A stretch of 17,313 nt of DNA from Actinomycetes bacterium. GTDB lineage: Bacteria > Actinomycetota > Acidimicrobiia > Acidimicrobiales > RAAP-2. The translations under genes were made by a program, and so were the position numbers. Location of the stretch: contig JAJXTB010000046.1 in NCBI GenBank assembly GCA_021784205.1, forward strand, positions 1 to 17,313, in the 5' to 3' direction. Below the pieces are notes generated by a model. That model had not been told where the DNA came from. It saw only the letters and a program-made list of their open reading frames with translations, and ran no database searches. Of this stretch, positions 15,736-17,313 are shown piece after piece. How positions within the stretch are numbered: the first letter of the stretch is position 1; each line of letters opens with the position of its first letter.

Positions 15736-15798
15736 GCGAAATGGTAGTCTAGTGAAGTGCGAAATGGTTGTGTATTTCTCCGCGAAATGGTAGTGTAG
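15736..15798 (+). repeat. Three 17-base direct repeats at an exact 23-base period
   Basis: Copies start at 15736, 15759 and 15782. The first and third read GCGAAATGGTAGTSTAG (S = C or G); the second ends TTGTGTAT after the shared GCGAAATGGT. Spacers are 6 bases and unrelated to each other. The array ends five bases before the leader reading frame of the DUF4143 ATPase. TANNNT -10 candidates lie within copies 1 and 3, and the TTGTGT of copy 2 is placed as a -35 for copy 3 (17-base gap). These are candidate operator or tandem promoter sites. Confidence 0.85.
15791..15796 (+). promoter_or_regulatory. Putative -10 element for the DUF4143 ATPase unit
   Basis: TAGTGT within the third repeat stands seven bases before ATG 15804, and TTGTGT at 15768-15773 lies exactly 17 bases upstream as a possible -35. 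The following base makes TAGTGTA, which also reads as TANNNT (TACACT) on the other strand. Confidence 0.45.
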
Positions 15799-15803
15799 GG
15801 CTG

Positions 15804-15827
15804 ATGGCGGGGACACCCACACGATGA
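15804..15827 (+). CDS. Seven-codon leader reading frame MAGTPTR before the DUF4143 ATPase
   Basis: ATG 15804 opens a frame of seven codons (MAGTPTR) ending in TGA 15825-15827. The TGA overlaps the ATPase start codon at 15824-15826 in the classic ATGA arrangement. The ATG lies seven bases after the putative -10, so it would be at the very 5' end of the transcript. The ATPase start itself has no clear Shine-Dalgarno at normal spacing. The likely role is leaderless ribosome loading followed by reinitiation. This rests on position only; the peptide is probably of no importance in itself. Confidence 0.4.
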   Translation: MAGTPTR

Positions 15828-17095
15828 GTGCGTACCAGGCGCGCGTGATCGACGTCGAGCTCGACATCCTTCTCGGGAGTTTGCCCGCCGTCAGTCTCGA
15901 GGGGCCCAAGGGAGTGGGCAAGACCTCGACCGCGACGCGCCGTGGTGGTTCCATCATTCAGCTCGACGATCCTGGGGTCTTCGAAATCATCCGAGCTCAG
16001 CCCGAGCGACTCACGACGGGACGTGCGCCCATTGTCATCGACGAATGGCAGCGTTATCCGGCCTCGTGGGACCTGGTGCGTCGATCCGTGGATGACGACC
16101 ACTCTCCGGCTCGATTCATTTTGACTGGATCAGCGACACCAACGACCTCGCCGACGCACTCCGGCGCCGCGCGGATTGTGCCCGTCAGAATGCGGCCACT
16201 CACCTTCAGCGAACGTGGCAGCGAGACGCCCACGGTGTCACTGGCGGCGCTGCTCGAGGGAGGTCGGCCTCCCCTGAAAGGATCGACGAAGGTCGCACTT
16301 GTCGACTACACGGACGAGATTGTCACCGGAGGTTTCCCCGGAATGCGTTACTCCTCGCCTCGGGCACAGCGGACGGCGCTCGATGGCTATCTCGAGCGAA
16401 TCATGGACACCGACTTGCCCGAACTCGGGGTGGAAGTTCGAAACCCCAACACTCTTCGCAGGTGGCTTCGGGCGTATGCAGCGGCGACGGCGACGTCCAC
16501 GTCCTTTGAAAAGATCGCGAAGGCGTCATCCGCGGGCGAAGAGGTCTCACCCGCCAAGACCACGACCATCGCCTATCGGGAGGCCCTCGAGCGAATCTGG
16601 ATTCTCGACTCGATACCGGCGTGGGCGCCATCTGCCAATCACTTACGTCGTCTCAGTGGCTCTCCGAAGCATCACCTGGCCGACCCCGCCCTTGCTGCAC
16701 GGCTGGTCGGCATTGACGCTGACGGCCTCTTAAAGGGGGAGGGGGGGGCAGCGATCCCACGCGACGGGACGTTCTTGGGTTCACTGTTCGAATCTCTGAC
16801 GGCTCTCAGCGTGCGGGTCTTCGCACAGAGCGCGGAGGCACGCGTATCCCACTTTCGTACGTGGAGCGGAGAACACGAGGTTGACTTGATCGTGTCTCGA
16901 GGCGACCAACGAAGTGTCGCCATCGAAACCAAACTCACTGACACGGTGACCGATGCCGACGTGGCTCACTTGGCGTGGCTACAGGCGAAGATGGGTGACG
17001 ACCTGCTCGACTGCATCGTGATCACCACCGGTCGTGAGGCCTATCGTCGCAGCGACGGAATCGGCGTCGTCCCGCTCGCACTCTTGGGCCTGTAG
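15824..17095 (+). CDS. AAA ATPase of the AAA_14/DUF4143 family with PD-(D/E)XK-like C-terminus
   Basis: 423 residues, cellular role unknown. The N-terminal P-loop domain has Walker A GPKGVGKT (27-34), Walker B IVIDEWQRYP (Asp73, Glu74) and the sensor-like FILTGSATP (98-106). The middle shows the family stretches PVRMRPLTFSERG and EIVTGGFPGMRYS. The C-terminal DUF4143 part has KHHLADPALAARL and a nuclease-fold pattern, GEHEVDLIV then AIETKL (Glu352, Asp354, Glu368, Lys370). Family members are common, often horizontally spread, and functionally unassigned; several have been discussed as DNA-acting or mobile-element related. Its base composition looks less GC-rich than its neighbours, and it splits the transporter from its binding protein. 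A run of eight G at 16741-16748 is a slippage risk; the frame is intact here. Confidence 0.88.
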   Translation: MSAYQARVIDVELDILLGSLPAVSLEGPKGVGKTSTATRRGGSIIQLDDPGVFEIIRAQPERLTTGRAPIVIDEWQRYPASWDLVRRSVDDDHSPARFILTGSATPTTSPTHSGAARIVPVRMRPLTFSERGSETPTVSLAALLEGGRPPLKGSTKVALVDYTDEIVTGGFPGMRYSSPRAQRTALDGYLERIMDTDLPELGVEVRNPNTLRRWLRAYAAATATSTSFEKIAKASSAGEEVSPAKTTTIAYREALERIWILDSIPAWAPSANHLRRLSGSPKHHLADPALAARLVGIDADGLLKGEGGAAIPRDGTFLGSLFESLTALSVRVFAQSAEARVSHFRTWSGEHEVDLIVSRGDQRSVAIETKLTDTVTDADVAHLAWLQAKMGDDLLDCIVITTGREAYRRSDGIGVVPLALLGL

Positions 17096-17176
17096 GAAAA
17101 GGCCGAGCATGACGGCGTCGAGTCGCTCTCAACCTTTGTGGCAATAGACACGCGCGCATCAGTCCAAAATGACAAA
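17096..17176. other. Spacer after the DUF4143 gene
   Basis: About 80 less GC-rich bases between the ATPase stop and the lipoprotein terminator. No gene or recognisable site is seen. The right-hand edge of a possible insertion carrying the ATPase would lie here. Confidence 0.5.
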
Positions 17177-17206
17177 GAAACCCGGGTTCTTTCGAACCCG
17201 GGTTTC
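17177..17206 (-). terminator. Rho-independent terminator of the BMP lipoprotein gene
   Basis: A perfect 13-base-pair stem (17177-17189 with 17194-17206, core ACCCGGGT) encloses a 4-base loop. On the minus strand it is followed by TTTGTCATTTT, and it lies 27 bases past the stop at 17234, so it fits the lipoprotein gene. On the plus strand no T-run follows, but the stem may still slow transcription coming out of the ATPase gene. Confidence 0.8.
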
Positions 17207-17233
17207 ATTGTGAAGTCGCAAACGCGACGCCGG

Positions 17234-17313
17234 TTACTTCGCGGGGTAGCTGTTCGGGTTCACCGAGAGACGTCCGGCGATGATCGCGGCCTTGGCCTTG
17301 GCGATCTTGGCCT
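17234..17313 (-). CDS. C-terminus of probable BMP-family nucleoside-binding lipoprotein (partial)
   Basis: The last 26 codons of a minus-strand gene open at the window edge, ending AKIAKAKAAIIAGRLSVNPNSYPAK and TAA at 17234-17236. An amphipathic Lys/Ala helix followed by IIAGRLSV-N-P is how BMP (PBP1-like, Med/BmpA) binding proteins usually end. It precedes the ATPase-permease-permease operon on the same strand, where the binding-protein gene normally sits. The family call rests on a short tail plus position. Transcription appears to stop at the hairpin just downstream, so the transporter genes seem to use their own promoter. Confidence 0.65.
   Translation of the reverse strand, partial: AKIAKAKAAIIAGRLSVNPNSYPAK

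Noticed and set aside
15736..15798. CRISPR array or replication iterons
   Set aside because: Three 17-base repeats with 6-base spacers are too short for CRISPR, and no cas or replication initiator gene is near. The promoter-like content fits regulation better.
15614..17176. ATGACAA direct repeats flanking the DUF4143 region (15614-15620 and 17170-17176) as a target duplication
   Set aside because: A 7-base match between two stretches of about 200 and 80 bases is expected by chance about once.

Overview
The window is very GC-rich and densely packed. Almost every junction between codirectional genes is a 1-8 base overlap (GTGA, ATGA, TGATG). This packing, RmlC and cytidine deaminase sequences that resemble mycobacterial ones, and likely leaderless TANNNT promoters point to an actinomycete (Actinomycetota). 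A deep lineage such as Acidimicrobiia is possible but not shown.

Layout. (1) 1-1133 (+): the end of a dTDP-rhamnose cluster, a 5'-truncated rfbB and a complete rfbC. (2) 1169-6914 (+): a deoxynucleoside breakdown operon, deoC, a full aldehyde dehydrogenase, a half-length aldehyde dehydrogenase-like protein, punA and a PGM2/PmmB-type phosphopentomutase candidate. (3) 6911-9711 (-): cdd, deoA and add. (4) 9737-11523 (+): psuG and psuK for pseudouridine. (5) 11520-15596 (-): a nucleoside-type ABC importer, one ATPase with two ABC domains and two permeases. (6) 15736-17095 (+): an AAA/DUF4143 ATPase with a repeat-rich leader, in sequence that looks less GC-rich. (7) 17234-17313 (-): the last 26 codons of what is probably the BMP-type binding lipoprotein of the importer, followed by a strong terminator hairpin.

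Together the genes form a nucleoside scavenging system. Nucleosides enter through the BMP/ABC importer. Cdd and Add deaminate cytidine and adenosine. DeoA and PunA release bases and leave (deoxy)ribose-1-phosphate, which the mutase isomerises. DeoC cleaves deoxyribose-5-phosphate to glyceraldehyde-3-phosphate and acetaldehyde, and the aldehyde dehydrogenase removes the acetaldehyde. PsuK and PsuG turn pseudouridine into uracil and ribose-5-phosphate.

The least ordinary parts are: the aldehyde dehydrogenase pair, which looks like an ALDH16 protein split into two overlapping genes; the cdd/psuG junction, where -10 elements on opposite strands share two bases; two convergent gene pairs ending on a shared CTAG; and the DUF4143 leader, with three 17-base repeats at an exact 23-base period and a 7-codon leaderless reading frame ending in an ATGA overlap with the ATPase start.
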